Shown: positions 43,977 to 51,826 of the stretch, piece after piece
How the letters are laid out: every line of letters begins with the position of its first letter
How positions within the stretch are numbered: position 1 is the stretch's first letter
Position numbers and translations under genes: made by a program
The notes under the pieces: generated by a model
Told to the model about the DNA's origin: nothing
Database searches by the model: none
Seen by the model: the letters and a program-made list of their open reading frames with translations, nothing else
DNA from: Alloyangia pacifica
GTDB taxonomy: Bacteria; Pseudomonadota; Alphaproteobacteria; Rhodobacterales; Rhodobacteraceae
Reading direction: 5' to 3'
Assembly (NCBI RefSeq): GCF_003111685.1
Contig: NZ_CP022193.1
Span: 1-64,000 of the forward strand
DNA: 64,000 nucleotides

Positions 43977-45493
43977 TGCTTCACCTTGCCTGCCGGATCG
44001 CCGAACAGCTTTCCTTTTGCACGGGCCCAGAACGGCGTCTGCGACACGAAGATCAGGATCACCGCGATGAAGAGCACAAGCGACAGCGGGCTGGTGACGA
44101 TGCCATGGAAGAACCGTCCAAGATCCTCGCGCTCCGAGATGATCGCGCGCCGCCAGTTGTCGTCGAGCAGTCGCGACAGGATCACCCCGAGGATCACCGG
44201 CCCCAGCGGGTAGCCATAATGGCGCATGAAGTAGCCGAAGAAGCCGAAGCCCAGCATCCAGTAGACATCGCTGATCGCATTGTTCACCGCGTAGGCGCCG
44301 ACGATCGACAGCAGCATGATCAGCGGGATCAGCACGGCCCGCGGCATCTCGACGATCTTGGTGAAGAGCTTGATGCCCGTCAGGCCGAAGATCAGCATGA
44401 AGACATTGGCCATGACCAGCGCGCCGACGATGAACCAGAACATGTCCGGCTGGTCGATCATCAGCATAGGGCCGGGGTTGAGGCCGTGGATGAACAGCGC
44501 GCCGATCATGATCGCGGTCACCGCGTCGCCGGGAATGCCCAGCGTCATCATCGGGATGAAGGCCCCGCCCACGGCGGCGTTGTTGGCGGTCTCGGGCGCG
44601 ACGAGCCCCTCGATCGCCCCCTTGCCAAAGGGATATTGAGGTTTCTTGGTCACGCGCTTGGCGTGGTCATACGCCATCAGCGCCGCAATGTCGCCGCCGG
44701 TGCCCGGAAGTGCGCCGATGATCACCCCGATGGTCGAGGTCTGCAGCGACAGCGGCAGGTGCTTGCGGATTGTGCTGAACGAGGGAACGATGCGGCTGAT
44801 CTTCTGGCGCACTGCGGTCTTGTCGACGTGGTGCAGCTGCATCAGCGCCTCGGAGACACCGAACATGCCGATCATCACCGCGATGAAGCTGATCCCGCCC
44901 TGCATGATCGGAAGATCGAAGGTGAAGCGCTCGGTGAAGGTCAGCGGGTCGCGTCCCACCGCGCCGATGGCGATGCCGAGGGCGCCGGCGAAGATACCCT
45001 TCACCAGACTGCCCGACGACAACGAGCCGACCAGCAGGATGCCGAGCACCGCCAGCAGCATGTAGTCGCGCGGCTGGAAGGTCAGGGCGAACTCGGAAAC
45101 CATCGGGGCGGCCAGCGCCAGCACGCCGATGCCGATGAACCCGCCGAAGAAAGACATGACCGTGGTGATGCCGATCGCCGTGCCGGCCTCGCCGCGCTGT
45201 GCCATGGGATATCCGTCGAGCGCCGTGGCGATGGCCGAAGGGGCGCCGGGGATGTTGAGCAGGATCGCCGTGCGCGAGCCGCCGTAAACCCCGCCCATGA
45301 AGATGCCGATCATCAGCGAGATCGCCGGGTAGACGTCCCAGGAGAAGGTGAAGGAGATAAGGATCGAGACCGCCATGGTCACCGACAGCCCCGGGATCGC
45401 GCCGACATAGACCCCGGCAAAGGTTCCGAGGCCGACGAGCAACAAAAGCTCAGGCTGGGTGAAGACTGTCAGGAATGCGAGAAAGGCGTCCAT
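43973..45493 (-). CDS. tctA: Tripartite tricarboxylate transporter large membrane subunit TctA
   Basis: This 506-residue membrane protein has about 12 helices and the TctA hallmarks GTFAGVYVGAIPGLSVTMAV near the start, YGGSRTAILLNIPGAPSAIAT (read in parts), and a second LPGTGGDIAALMAYD loop. The ATG at 45493 follows GGAGG at six bases and overlaps the tctB stop by one base (TGATG). With TctB and TctC it imports a carboxylate driven by the ion gradient. Neighbouring aroE and quiC suggest a hydroaromatic or aromatic acid. Confidence 0.92.
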   Translation of the reverse strand: MDAFLAFLTVFTQPELLLLVGLGTFAGVYVGAIPGLSVTMAVSILISFTFSWDVYPAISLMIGIFMGGVYGGSRTAILLNIPGAPSAIATALDGYPMAQRGEAGTAIGITTVMSFFGGFIGIGVLALAAPMVSEFALTFQPRDYMLLAVLGILLVGSLSSGSLVKGIFAGALGIAIGAVGRDPLTFTERFTFDLPIMQGGISFIAVMIGMFGVSEALMQLHHVDKTAVRQKISRIVPSFSTIRKHLPLSLQTSTIGVIIGALPGTGGDIAALMAYDHAKRVTKKPQYPFGKGAIEGLVAPETANNAAVGGAFIPMMTLGIPGDAVTAIMIGALFIHGLNPGPMLMIDQPDMFWFIVGALVMANVFMLIFGLTGIKLFTKIVEMPRAVLIPLIMLLSIVGAYAVNNAISDVYWMLGFGFFGYFMRHYGYPLGPVILGVILSRLLDDNWRRAIISEREDLGRFFHGIVTSPLSLVLFIAVILIFVSQTPFWARAKGKLFGDPAGKVKQ

Positions 45494-46056
45494 CACTTGC
45501 CTCCGGCAAAGAGGTTGCGGAAGGCCTGGATCACTTCGGCTTCGGGCACGATGCCTGCGGGCATCAGCACGGTGAAGACGATGCGGAAAACGATCCAGAT
45601 GAGCAGCAGGCTGCCCAGCGACACGCCGATGGTCCAGAGCCAGCCGCGGCGCGCCAGTATCTTCAACGCGGCGATCAGGAACAGCGCCGAGGTCGGCAGG
45701 AAGCCGAGCGGCTTGAGCAGGAAGCCGTAGGCCACCAGCATCAGCGCGATGATCACCACTGTGCCCGGAAGAATGTCCCTTGCCACCGTCTCGCCCGCCA
45801 CGCGCGGCAGGCGCAGGTCACGCAGGAAGATGACCAGCGCGGTGACTACCATGACGGCGGTCGTCGCCATGGGCACCGACCCCGGCGCCGACAGCGCCTC
45901 GAAACCGGAGATGCCATAGGCGTTCCACAGAAGCACCAAGCTTGCGATCACCATGACGGCGCCGAAAACCAGCTCTCCAGGGCGTCTCTGCCCCTCGTAG
46001 CCGCCCGGCGTCGCGTCAGACGTGCCGTCGTGGTGTTCCGTTTCAATTCGGGACAT
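45493..46056 (-). CDS. tctB: Tripartite tricarboxylate transporter small membrane subunit TctB
   Basis: This 187-residue protein has four hydrophobic helices (LVFGAVMVIASLVLLWNAYG; TVVIIALMLVAYGFLL; ALFLIAALKILARRGW; the last near SLLLIWIVFRIVFTV), the size and pattern of TctB. It overlaps tctA. It lies after a strong terminator that follows tctC, so its expression is expected to be lower than that of tctC. Confidence 0.88.
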   Translation of the reverse strand: MSRIETEHHDGTSDATPGGYEGQRRPGELVFGAVMVIASLVLLWNAYGISGFEALSAPGSVPMATTAVMVVTALVIFLRDLRLPRVAGETVARDILPGTVVIIALMLVAYGFLLKPLGFLPTSALFLIAALKILARRGWLWTIGVSLGSLLLIWIVFRIVFTVLMPAGIVPEAEVIQAFRNLFAGGK

Positions 46057-46094
46057 GGGGTTCCCTTCCCTCAGTGCGTCGCGGGACGCGGTAG

Positions 46095-46132
46095 AAAAAA
46101 AGCGCCGCCCTTCTCTTGCAGAAGTGCGGCGC
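46095..46132 (-). terminator. Intrinsic terminator between tctC and tctB
   Basis: On the minus strand a GCGCCGC/GCGGCGC stem is extended by pairing CTTCT/AGAAG arms around a short loop. It spans 46102-46132 and is followed by seven T residues (46095-46101). This is a textbook intrinsic terminator placed inside the tct operon, so only part of the transcription would reach tctBA-aroE. Confidence 0.88.
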
Positions 46133-46170
46133 CAGCTTGATCCTTGGGCGCGGGCGCCGGATCTTGCGGA

Positions 46171-47175
46171 TCAGTTGCCCGGACGGGCGACGCCGAAGTC
46201 TTCCGGCGAGCTTTTGGTCAGGCCGGCATCCTGCAGCAGCCAGGTGGTGCCTTGCTGCCACTTGGCGAGGAAGTCCTCGGCCTCGGCGCCCGAGATCGAC
46301 ATCATGGTGAAGCCGCGGTTTTCCATCAGCTCCTGGAAGTCGGCGGTTTCGGCGCCCGCGGCATAGGCCTCGGTCAGCTTGGCAACCACGTCATCCGGCG
46401 TGCCCTTCTTGACAAAGACACCGAAGAACGGACCCCAGGGCAGATAGGTGTTGTAGCCCTCGTTGAACGAGGTGACCGCCGGAACCTCTGGCAGCTTGTC
46501 GTTGGGGGCGATGTCGAAGACCGCGAGCGGCTTGATGTTGCCGGCACGGATCCCCTCGATTGCGGCGCCCAGAACCGCGGGCATCACGTCGATCGCGCCG
46601 CCCTGCAACGCGGTCAGCGCCGGGCCATCGCCGTCGTAGGGCACCGAGATCACGTCCATCTCGCCCTCGACGGTGTTGATCATCGCCGTCACAACCGACG
46701 GCAGGCCACCGGGTCCCGTCGCGCCGAGCCGAAGCTCTCCCGGGTTCTCCTTGATATACGCCATCATGCCCGCGTAATCGTCGAAGGGGGCATCGGGGTT
46801 GGCCACCAGGATCGGCGTGCCGCGGGCCAGGATGTTGATCGGGGTGAAGTCCGAGTAGTCCTTGTCGCCGAGGCCCATCACCTTGTAGAGCAGTGGGTTT
46901 TCCGCGCCCATGAGCAGCGTGTAGCCGTCAGCCGCCTGCCCGGCAACCTGGTTCAACGCGATAGCACCGACGCCGCCTGTCACGTTCTGCATGACGACTG
47001 TGCCCCCCAGAACTTCCTCGGCATGCGGGGTGACAGAGCGCATCACAGTATCGGTGGAGCCACCGGCTCCCCATTGGATGATGCCCTGGATTTCTTTGGT
47101 GGGGTAGTCCTGAGCCGAAGCAGAGGCTGCGGCAAGAATGAATGCCGAGGCGGCACCGAATACAAAACGCTTCAT
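46171..47175 (-). CDS. tctC: Tripartite tricarboxylate transporter substrate-binding protein TctC
   Basis: This 334-residue periplasmic protein has a signal peptide (KRFVFGAASAFILAAASASA) and the TctC/Bug pattern YPTKEIQGIIQWGAGGSTDT, then NVTGGVGAIALNQVA. The family binds carboxylates such as citrate, aromatic acids or shikimate-like acids. It is separated from LysR by 124 bases that hold a motif matching the LysR promoter site, and is followed by a strong terminator. Confidence 0.92.
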   Translation of the reverse strand: MKRFVFGAASAFILAAASASAQDYPTKEIQGIIQWGAGGSTDTVMRSVTPHAEEVLGGTVVMQNVTGGVGAIALNQVAGQAADGYTLLMGAENPLLYKVMGLGDKDYSDFTPINILARGTPILVANPDAPFDDYAGMMAYIKENPGELRLGATGPGGLPSVVTAMINTVEGEMDVISVPYDGDGPALTALQGGAIDVMPAVLGAAIEGIRAGNIKPLAVFDIAPNDKLPEVPAVTSFNEGYNTYLPWGPFFGVFVKKGTPDDVVAKLTEAYAAGAETADFQELMENRGFTMMSISGAEAEDFLAKWQQGTTWLLQDAGLTKSSPEDFGVARPGN

Positions 47176-47284
47176 GGTTTTCCCTCCCTTGAAATGCGGT
47201 CGAACACGGTCCTCCCCGCGTCCGTCGCCAAAATTGATGCGACAGGCACGCGCATAACGTCAAATACCATTTTCGCGCGCTTAT

Positions 47285-47297
47285 TAACATTACGTTA
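47285..47297. promoter_or_regulatory. LysR-type box upstream of tctC
   Basis: TAACATTACGTTA is a near-palindrome of the T-N11-A class. It matches the site at 48237-48249 (TAACATGATGTTA) in 11 of 13 positions. It lies 110 bases upstream of the tctC start, as expected for LysR control. Confidence 0.5.
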
Positions 47298-47299
47298 TT

Positions 47300-48220
47300 T
47301 CATTCCTCCCGACCTGCCCAGATCTTGCCAGCATCGTTCAACTCTCGACGGAACTGCTGGATGCTGAATTCGGCGAAGTTCGAGAGCACGCGATCCTTCT
47401 TGGTCACGGCATAGATGTCGATCGAAGTTTCCTCGCGCAGCGGGCGGCGCACGACCCCCGGCAGATAGACCTCTGACACCGAGAACTCGTCGATCAGCGC
47501 CACCCCGAGCCCGTGCCGCACGAGGCTGACGATGGTCTGGGCAAACCGCCCTCGCATGGAGTGGCGCAGCTCTATCCCGGCCTCTCGGAACGGCCGCGAG
47601 ACGATGCGGCCATAGGGGTCCGCCGGGTCGATCCCGACCAGCGGTTCCCGCGCCAGATCCTGCACCGAGACCACGGTCTGCTCGGCCAGCGGATGGCCCT
47701 CGGGCAGGATCGCGACGACCCGCCCATGGGCGATTTTCTCGCTTTGAATCCCGGGGTTGTGGACCGGCGAACTCATGATCACGAACTCGCCCCGCTCCAG
47801 CAAAAGGTAGTCCGTGGTCTCCTCGATCTTCAGGATATTGAGATCGATGTAGAGGTCGGGATAGCGCGCGCGGATCGAGGATATTGTCCGCGCGGCGATG
47901 AACTGGGCGACAGAGGGCGCCGAGGCAAAGGCCAGTTGCACCTCTTCGCCCTTCTGCAGCGAGTCAATCGCGCTCTGCAGGTTCTCGACTCCCTTGTAGA
48001 CCTCGCGCACCTGGTCGAAGATCCGCCCCGCCTCGACCGAGGGCACGAAGAGGCCAGCCCGGCGCTCGAACAGGCGTAGCCCCAGTGTCTCTTCGGTGTG
48101 TTTGACAAGCCGCGAGATTCCCGGTGCCGACACCCCCAGGAACTCTGCCGCCCCCGCGATCGTGCCACGCAGCATGACCGCCCGGATAACCTCGATCTGT
48201 CGCAGCGTGATTTCGCGCAT
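47300..48220 (-). CDS. LysR-family transcriptional regulator
   Basis: This 306-residue regulator has the N-terminal helix-turn-helix (LRQIEVIRAVMLRGTIAGAA, VSAPGISRLVKHTEETLGLR) and a periplasmic-binding-like effector domain. The ATG at 48220 (MREITLRQ) is the family start; the longer frame is discarded. It is divergent from the flavoprotein gene at 48331 and upstream of tctC in the same direction, so it probably controls both arms. The effector is likely the imported carboxylate or a pathway intermediate. Confidence 0.9.
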   Translation of the reverse strand: MREITLRQIEVIRAVMLRGTIAGAAEFLGVSAPGISRLVKHTEETLGLRLFERRAGLFVPSVEAGRIFDQVREVYKGVENLQSAIDSLQKGEEVQLAFASAPSVAQFIAARTISSIRARYPDLYIDLNILKIEETTDYLLLERGEFVIMSSPVHNPGIQSEKIAHGRVVAILPEGHPLAEQTVVSVQDLAREPLVGIDPADPYGRIVSRPFREAGIELRHSMRGRFAQTIVSLVRHGLGVALIDEFSVSEVYLPGVVRRPLREETSIDIYAVTKKDRVLSNFAEFSIQQFRRELNDAGKIWAGREE

Positions 48221-48236
48221 AGGCCTCTCTCCTAAG

Positions 48237-48249
48237 TAACATGATGTTA
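48237..48249. promoter_or_regulatory. LysR-type box in the lysR / flavoprotein divergent promoter
   Basis: TAACATGATGTTA is a perfect palindrome of the T-N11-A class, 17 bases upstream of the lysR start and in the shared promoter with the flavoprotein gene. A near copy precedes tctC. Confidence 0.6.
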
Positions 48250-48330
48250 TCATAGTCGCATATAATGTCATTGACGTTAACACCCTATCCCACGGTAAGC
48301 AGGCACGGGAGGCAGTCCGAGGAGGAAGCG

Positions 48331-50004
48331 ATGACACGCAGCGTGGATCTTGTTGTCGTCGGCTCCGGCGCTGGCGGTCTGTCCGCCGCCGTGACTGCCG
48401 CCGCAAAGGGGCTTTCCGTGACCGTTCTGGAAAAGGCCGAGGTTCTGGGTGGCACCACCGCCTTGTCCGGGGGCTGGATCTGGGCGCCGCGCAATCCCAT
48501 CGTCCGCCGTGCCGGCATCATCGAGCCCGCCGAGGCACCCCGGAACTACCTGCAGGAGGTGCTCGGCAACCGTTTCGAGCCCGAGCGAGTCGATGCCTTT
48601 CTCGCCGCCGCGCCCGAGATGGTAGAGTTCTTCGAGGCCGTGCCCGCGCTCGAATTCGAACCCGGGACCGCCATTCCCGACACTTACGGCCACCTGCCCG
48701 GCGCGGGCACCGGCGGGCGTTCGGTCATCGCCAAACCGTTTGACGGCCGCAAGCTGGGCGCGGCCATCGAGTTGCTGCGGCTGCCTGCGCGCGAGACAAC
48801 CTTCCTGGGAATGACGATCCAGGCCGGGCCCGATCTGCGCGCCTTCATGACCATGACCCGCTCGCCCCGCGCCTTTCTTGATGCGACGCGCCGCGTCATG
48901 CGCCATGTCCGCGATCTCGCCCTGCATGGGCGCGGCATGGACCTGCGCAACGGCAATGCTCTGGTCGCCAGGCTGCTGCGCGCGGCACTCGATCTCGGAG
49001 TCGAGCTGCGCCCCGGATGCGCGGTGCGCGCGCTGCAGCAGGAGGACGGGAGCATCACCGGGGTCGCGCTTGGCGACGGCACACTGCTGCACAGCCGGGT
49101 CGGTGTGGTGCTTGCCACCGGCGGCTATCCCCATGACGCCGAACTGCGGGCCGAGACCGTTCCGCGGAATGCCGAGCATCGGACGCTCGCCATCCCCGAG
49201 GCACGCGGCGACGGCATCGCCATGGCGCGGGGCATCGGCGCGCAGATGCGCCGCGACCTGGCCCGGGCGGCCGCACTCTGCCCGGTTTCCGTTGTACCCT
49301 GGCCCGATGGCAAGTTCGGGACGTTCCCGCATATCATCGAGCGCGGGAAGCCCGGCGTGATCGGCGTTCTGGCGAACGGAAAGCGCTTCTGCAATGAGGG
49401 GCTGGGGTATCACGACTATGTCGACGCACTGCTCGGCGCCCTGCCCGAACACCAGCCCGCACGGTCCTGGTTGGTCTGCGACTTTAGATTCCTGCGCCGT
49501 TTCGGCTTGGGCGTCGTGCGCCCGCAACCGCTGCCCTGGCGCCACTGGGTGCGCCGTGGCTACCTCAAAACGGGACGTGACCTGGCAGAGCTTGCGCGCG
49601 CCTGCGGCATCGACGCGGCGGGGCTCGAAGCCACGGTGGCCGAGTGGAACCGCGGCGCGGCGCGCGGCGAGGATCCGCTCTTTCACCGCGGCACCACGCC
49701 CTACATGCGGTTGCAGGGCGACCCCGAGCAGCATCCGAATCCCTGCGTCGCTGCCATCAGCCGCGCGCCCTTTTTCGCAGTCGAGGTGGTGCCGGGCAGC
49801 TTCGGCACCTTCTGTGGCCTCGCTACAAACGGGCGGGCGCAGGTTCTGGGCACCGCGGGTGCGCCGATCCCCGGTCTCTGGGCCGCCGGAACCGACATGG
49901 CGAGCGTCTTCGGAGGGCACTACCCGGCGGGCGGGATCAACCTCGGCCCGGCGATGACCTTCGGCTTCATCGCCGGGCGCGACGCGGCGGAGCGTGGCGC
50001 ATGA
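48331..50004 (+). CDS. FAD-dependent dehydrogenase of the fumarate reductase / ketosteroid dehydrogenase type
   Basis: This 557-residue flavoprotein has DLVVVGSGAGGLSAAVTAAA at the start, GGTTALSGGWIWAPRNP (typical of KsdD-type enzymes), and the C-terminal GGHYPAGGINLGPAMTFGFI. The ATG at 48331 follows GAGGAAG. Such enzymes introduce a double bond into a ring or chain using FAD. In this locus it could dehydrogenate a hydroaromatic acid. It is co-translated with the TIM-barrel gene at 50001 (ATGA overlap). The substrate is inferred from neighbours only. Confidence 0.8.
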   Translation: MTRSVDLVVVGSGAGGLSAAVTAAAKGLSVTVLEKAEVLGGTTALSGGWIWAPRNPIVRRAGIIEPAEAPRNYLQEVLGNRFEPERVDAFLAAAPEMVEFFEAVPALEFEPGTAIPDTYGHLPGAGTGGRSVIAKPFDGRKLGAAIELLRLPARETTFLGMTIQAGPDLRAFMTMTRSPRAFLDATRRVMRHVRDLALHGRGMDLRNGNALVARLLRAALDLGVELRPGCAVRALQQEDGSITGVALGDGTLLHSRVGVVLATGGYPHDAELRAETVPRNAEHRTLAIPEARGDGIAMARGIGAQMRRDLARAAALCPVSVVPWPDGKFGTFPHIIERGKPGVIGVLANGKRFCNEGLGYHDYVDALLGALPEHQPARSWLVCDFRFLRRFGLGVVRPQPLPWRHWVRRGYLKTGRDLAELARACGIDAAGLEATVAEWNRGAARGEDPLFHRGTTPYMRLQGDPEQHPNPCVAAISRAPFFAVEVVPGSFGTFCGLATNGRAQVLGTAGAPIPGLWAAGTDMASVFGGHYPAGGINLGPAMTFGFIAGRDAAERGA

Positions 50005-50813
50005 GCCGCAAGCTGAGCGTCGCGCATCTGACGGCCATCGACCTGGCGCCCGCCGCGCTGATCCGGGTGGCGGCGGAAGCCGGGTTTGACGGCGTCGGCC
50101 TGCGGCTCTTGCAAGTCACCCCAGACAGCCCCGGCTATCCGCTTTCGGACCACACCGAGCTGCGCGAGACCCGGAAAGCGCTGCGCGACACCGGCATTGA
50201 GGTCGCCGACATCGAGTTCCTGCGGCTGACGCCGGAGTTCAGGCTGGCCGAGGTGCTCCCGACGCTCGACACCGGCGCCGAGCTTGCTGCCCGCCATGTC
50301 ATCGCCGCCCCCTACGACAGGGACCTGTCGCGGCTGGCAGACAGGCTGGCTGCGCTCGCCGAGGCGGCGGAGGACCGCGGCTTGCGCGCGGTGCTGGAGT
50401 TTTTTCCCTGGACCCCGGTGCCCGACCTCGCGACCTGCCGGCAAGTGGTCGAGGCCGCGGGGCCACTGCCCGGGCTGCTGGTGGACAGCCTGCATTTCGA
50501 CCGCTCCGCTTCGACCCTCGCCGAGCTGGCCGCAGTGCCGAAAGAGCGACTGCCCTTTGCCCACCTGTGTGATGCGCTGGTGCAGCCGCGCTATACCGAG
50601 GAAGAGCTGCTCGACACCGCCCGGCGCGAACGCCTGCCGCCGGGCGAGGGCGAAATCGCTCTGACCAATCTGCTTCGTAGCCTGCCCCGGGATATCCCGC
50701 TGGGCCTCGAAATTCCCGGCCCGCTGCGCGGTGGCGAGACCCACAGAGACCGCCTGCAACGCATCCATGGCGCAGCGCTCATGGAACTCAAGAAGGTTGG
50801 CCTCGGCAGTTGA
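50001..50813 (+). CDS. Sugar phosphate isomerase/epimerase-type TIM-barrel protein
   Basis: This 270-residue AP-endonuclease-2-fold protein has LSVAHLTAIDLAPAALIRVA, AEAGFDGVGLRLLQ, then LEFFPWTP and LLVDSLHFDRS, which supply metal-binding glutamate, aspartate and histidine. It is of the same fold as the N-terminal QuiC domain and as AsbF-type 3-dehydroshikimate dehydratases. It overlaps the flavoprotein gene. A dehydratase or isomerase role in the same pathway is possible, including partial replacement of the broken quiC, but this is speculation. Confidence 0.75.
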   Translation: MSRKLSVAHLTAIDLAPAALIRVAAEAGFDGVGLRLLQVTPDSPGYPLSDHTELRETRKALRDTGIEVADIEFLRLTPEFRLAEVLPTLDTGAELAARHVIAAPYDRDLSRLADRLAALAEAAEDRGLRAVLEFFPWTPVPDLATCRQVVEAAGPLPGLLVDSLHFDRSASTLAELAAVPKERLPFAHLCDALVQPRYTEEELLDTARRERLPPGEGEIALTNLLRSLPRDIPLGLEIPGPLRGGETHRDRLQRIHGAALMELKKVGLGS

Positions 50814-50977
50814 GAGTTCGAAACGCTCAATGACGTAATGCAAGGCGACACGCCGCGAGCAGAAGTCGTCTTTAGGCTTACATCGCTGCCCCTCTGGCTG
50901 ATCTTTCGGATAAGGCCAAATTGTGCGATAATTTCAGCGTATTTTTTGCGCAGCCATGACGGTTCAGACTTGGGCCA

Positions 50978-51826
50978 TCAGAAATCGAGCCCCAGGTCCA
51001 GCGTCCGCGCCGAATGGGTCAGGGCCCCGACCGAGATGTAGTCGATCCCGGTGGCCGCCACCTCGGCGATGCGCTCGAGCTTCATGTTGCCCGAGGCTTC
51101 CAGCACCAGCTGCCCGGCGGACATCGCCACCGCCTCGCGAAGGGCCCCGCTGTCCATGTTGTCGAGCAGTACCACGTCCGCGCCGCCCTCATCCAACACC
51201 TCGGCGAGCTGCGCGAGTGTGTCGACCTCGATCTCGATCCGCACCATGTGCGAGGCCTGCCCCTTGATCGCCCGCAGCACCGGGCGGATGCCCCCTGCTG
51301 CGGCGATGTGATTGTCCTTCACGAGGATGGCATCCGACAGCGAGAAGCGGTGGTTGAAGCCGCCGCCGTGCAGCACCGCCTGTTTCTCGACGATGCGCAG
51401 GCCCGGCGTGGTCTTGCGGGTGCAGGTGATGCGCGCCTTGGTGCCCGCCGTCTCGGCGACGAATCCGGCGGTGATCGTGGCGATGCCCGACAGCCGCCCG
51501 GCAAAGTTCAGCGCCACGCGCTCGGCGGTAAGGATCGAGGCGGCATCGCCCTCAATCTCCATTAGCACGTCACCGGAGGCGATGGCGCTGCCGTCTGACT
51601 TGTGAAGGGTCAGCGCCAGCGCCGGATCGACCATGTGGAAGGCCATGCGCGCGATCTGCATGCCCGAGGCCACGCCGGCCTCGCGGGCGCGCAGCTGCGC
51701 ACGGTAGCGGGTACCCGCCGGGATCACCGTGCGGGTCGTGAGATCGCCATAGGTGCCGAGATCCTCCATCAGCGCAGCCCGCACCAGCGGGTCTAGGATC
51801 ATGTCGGGCAGCGAAGGCAGGGACAT
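50978..51826 (-). CDS. nadC: Quinolinate phosphoribosyltransferase (decarboxylating)
   Basis: This 282-residue enzyme has the active-site arginine and lysine motifs [37 protein letters not shown] and the barrel segment [13 protein letters not shown] [17 protein letters not shown]. It converts quinolinate and PRPP to nicotinate mononucleotide in NAD synthesis. It is the third gene of nadA-nadB-nadC, overlapping the nadB stop. Confidence 0.94.
   Translation of the reverse strand: MSLPSLPDMILDPLVRAALMEDLGTYGDLTTRTVIPAGTRYRAQLRAREAGVASGMQIARMAFHMVDPALALTLHKSDGSAIASGDVLMEIEGDAASILTAERVALNFAGRLSGIATITAGFVAETAGTKARITCTRKTTPGLRIVEKQAVLHGGGFNHRFSLSDAILVKDNHIAAAGGIRPVLRAIKGQASHMVRIEIEVDTLAQLAEVLDEGGADVVLLDNMDSGALREAVAMSAGQLVLEASGNMKLERIAEVAATGIDYISVGALTHSARTLDLGLDF

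Noticed and set aside
43976..45730. Long open frame antisense to tctA/tctB
   Set aside because: Its translation is His/Asp/Arg-rich and low-complexity, a shadow of hydrophobic membrane protein codons on the other strand.
50814..50977. AT-rich gap between the TIM-barrel gene and nadC as a small RNA
   Set aside because: It is AT-rich, but no stable stem or terminator with T-run was recognised.
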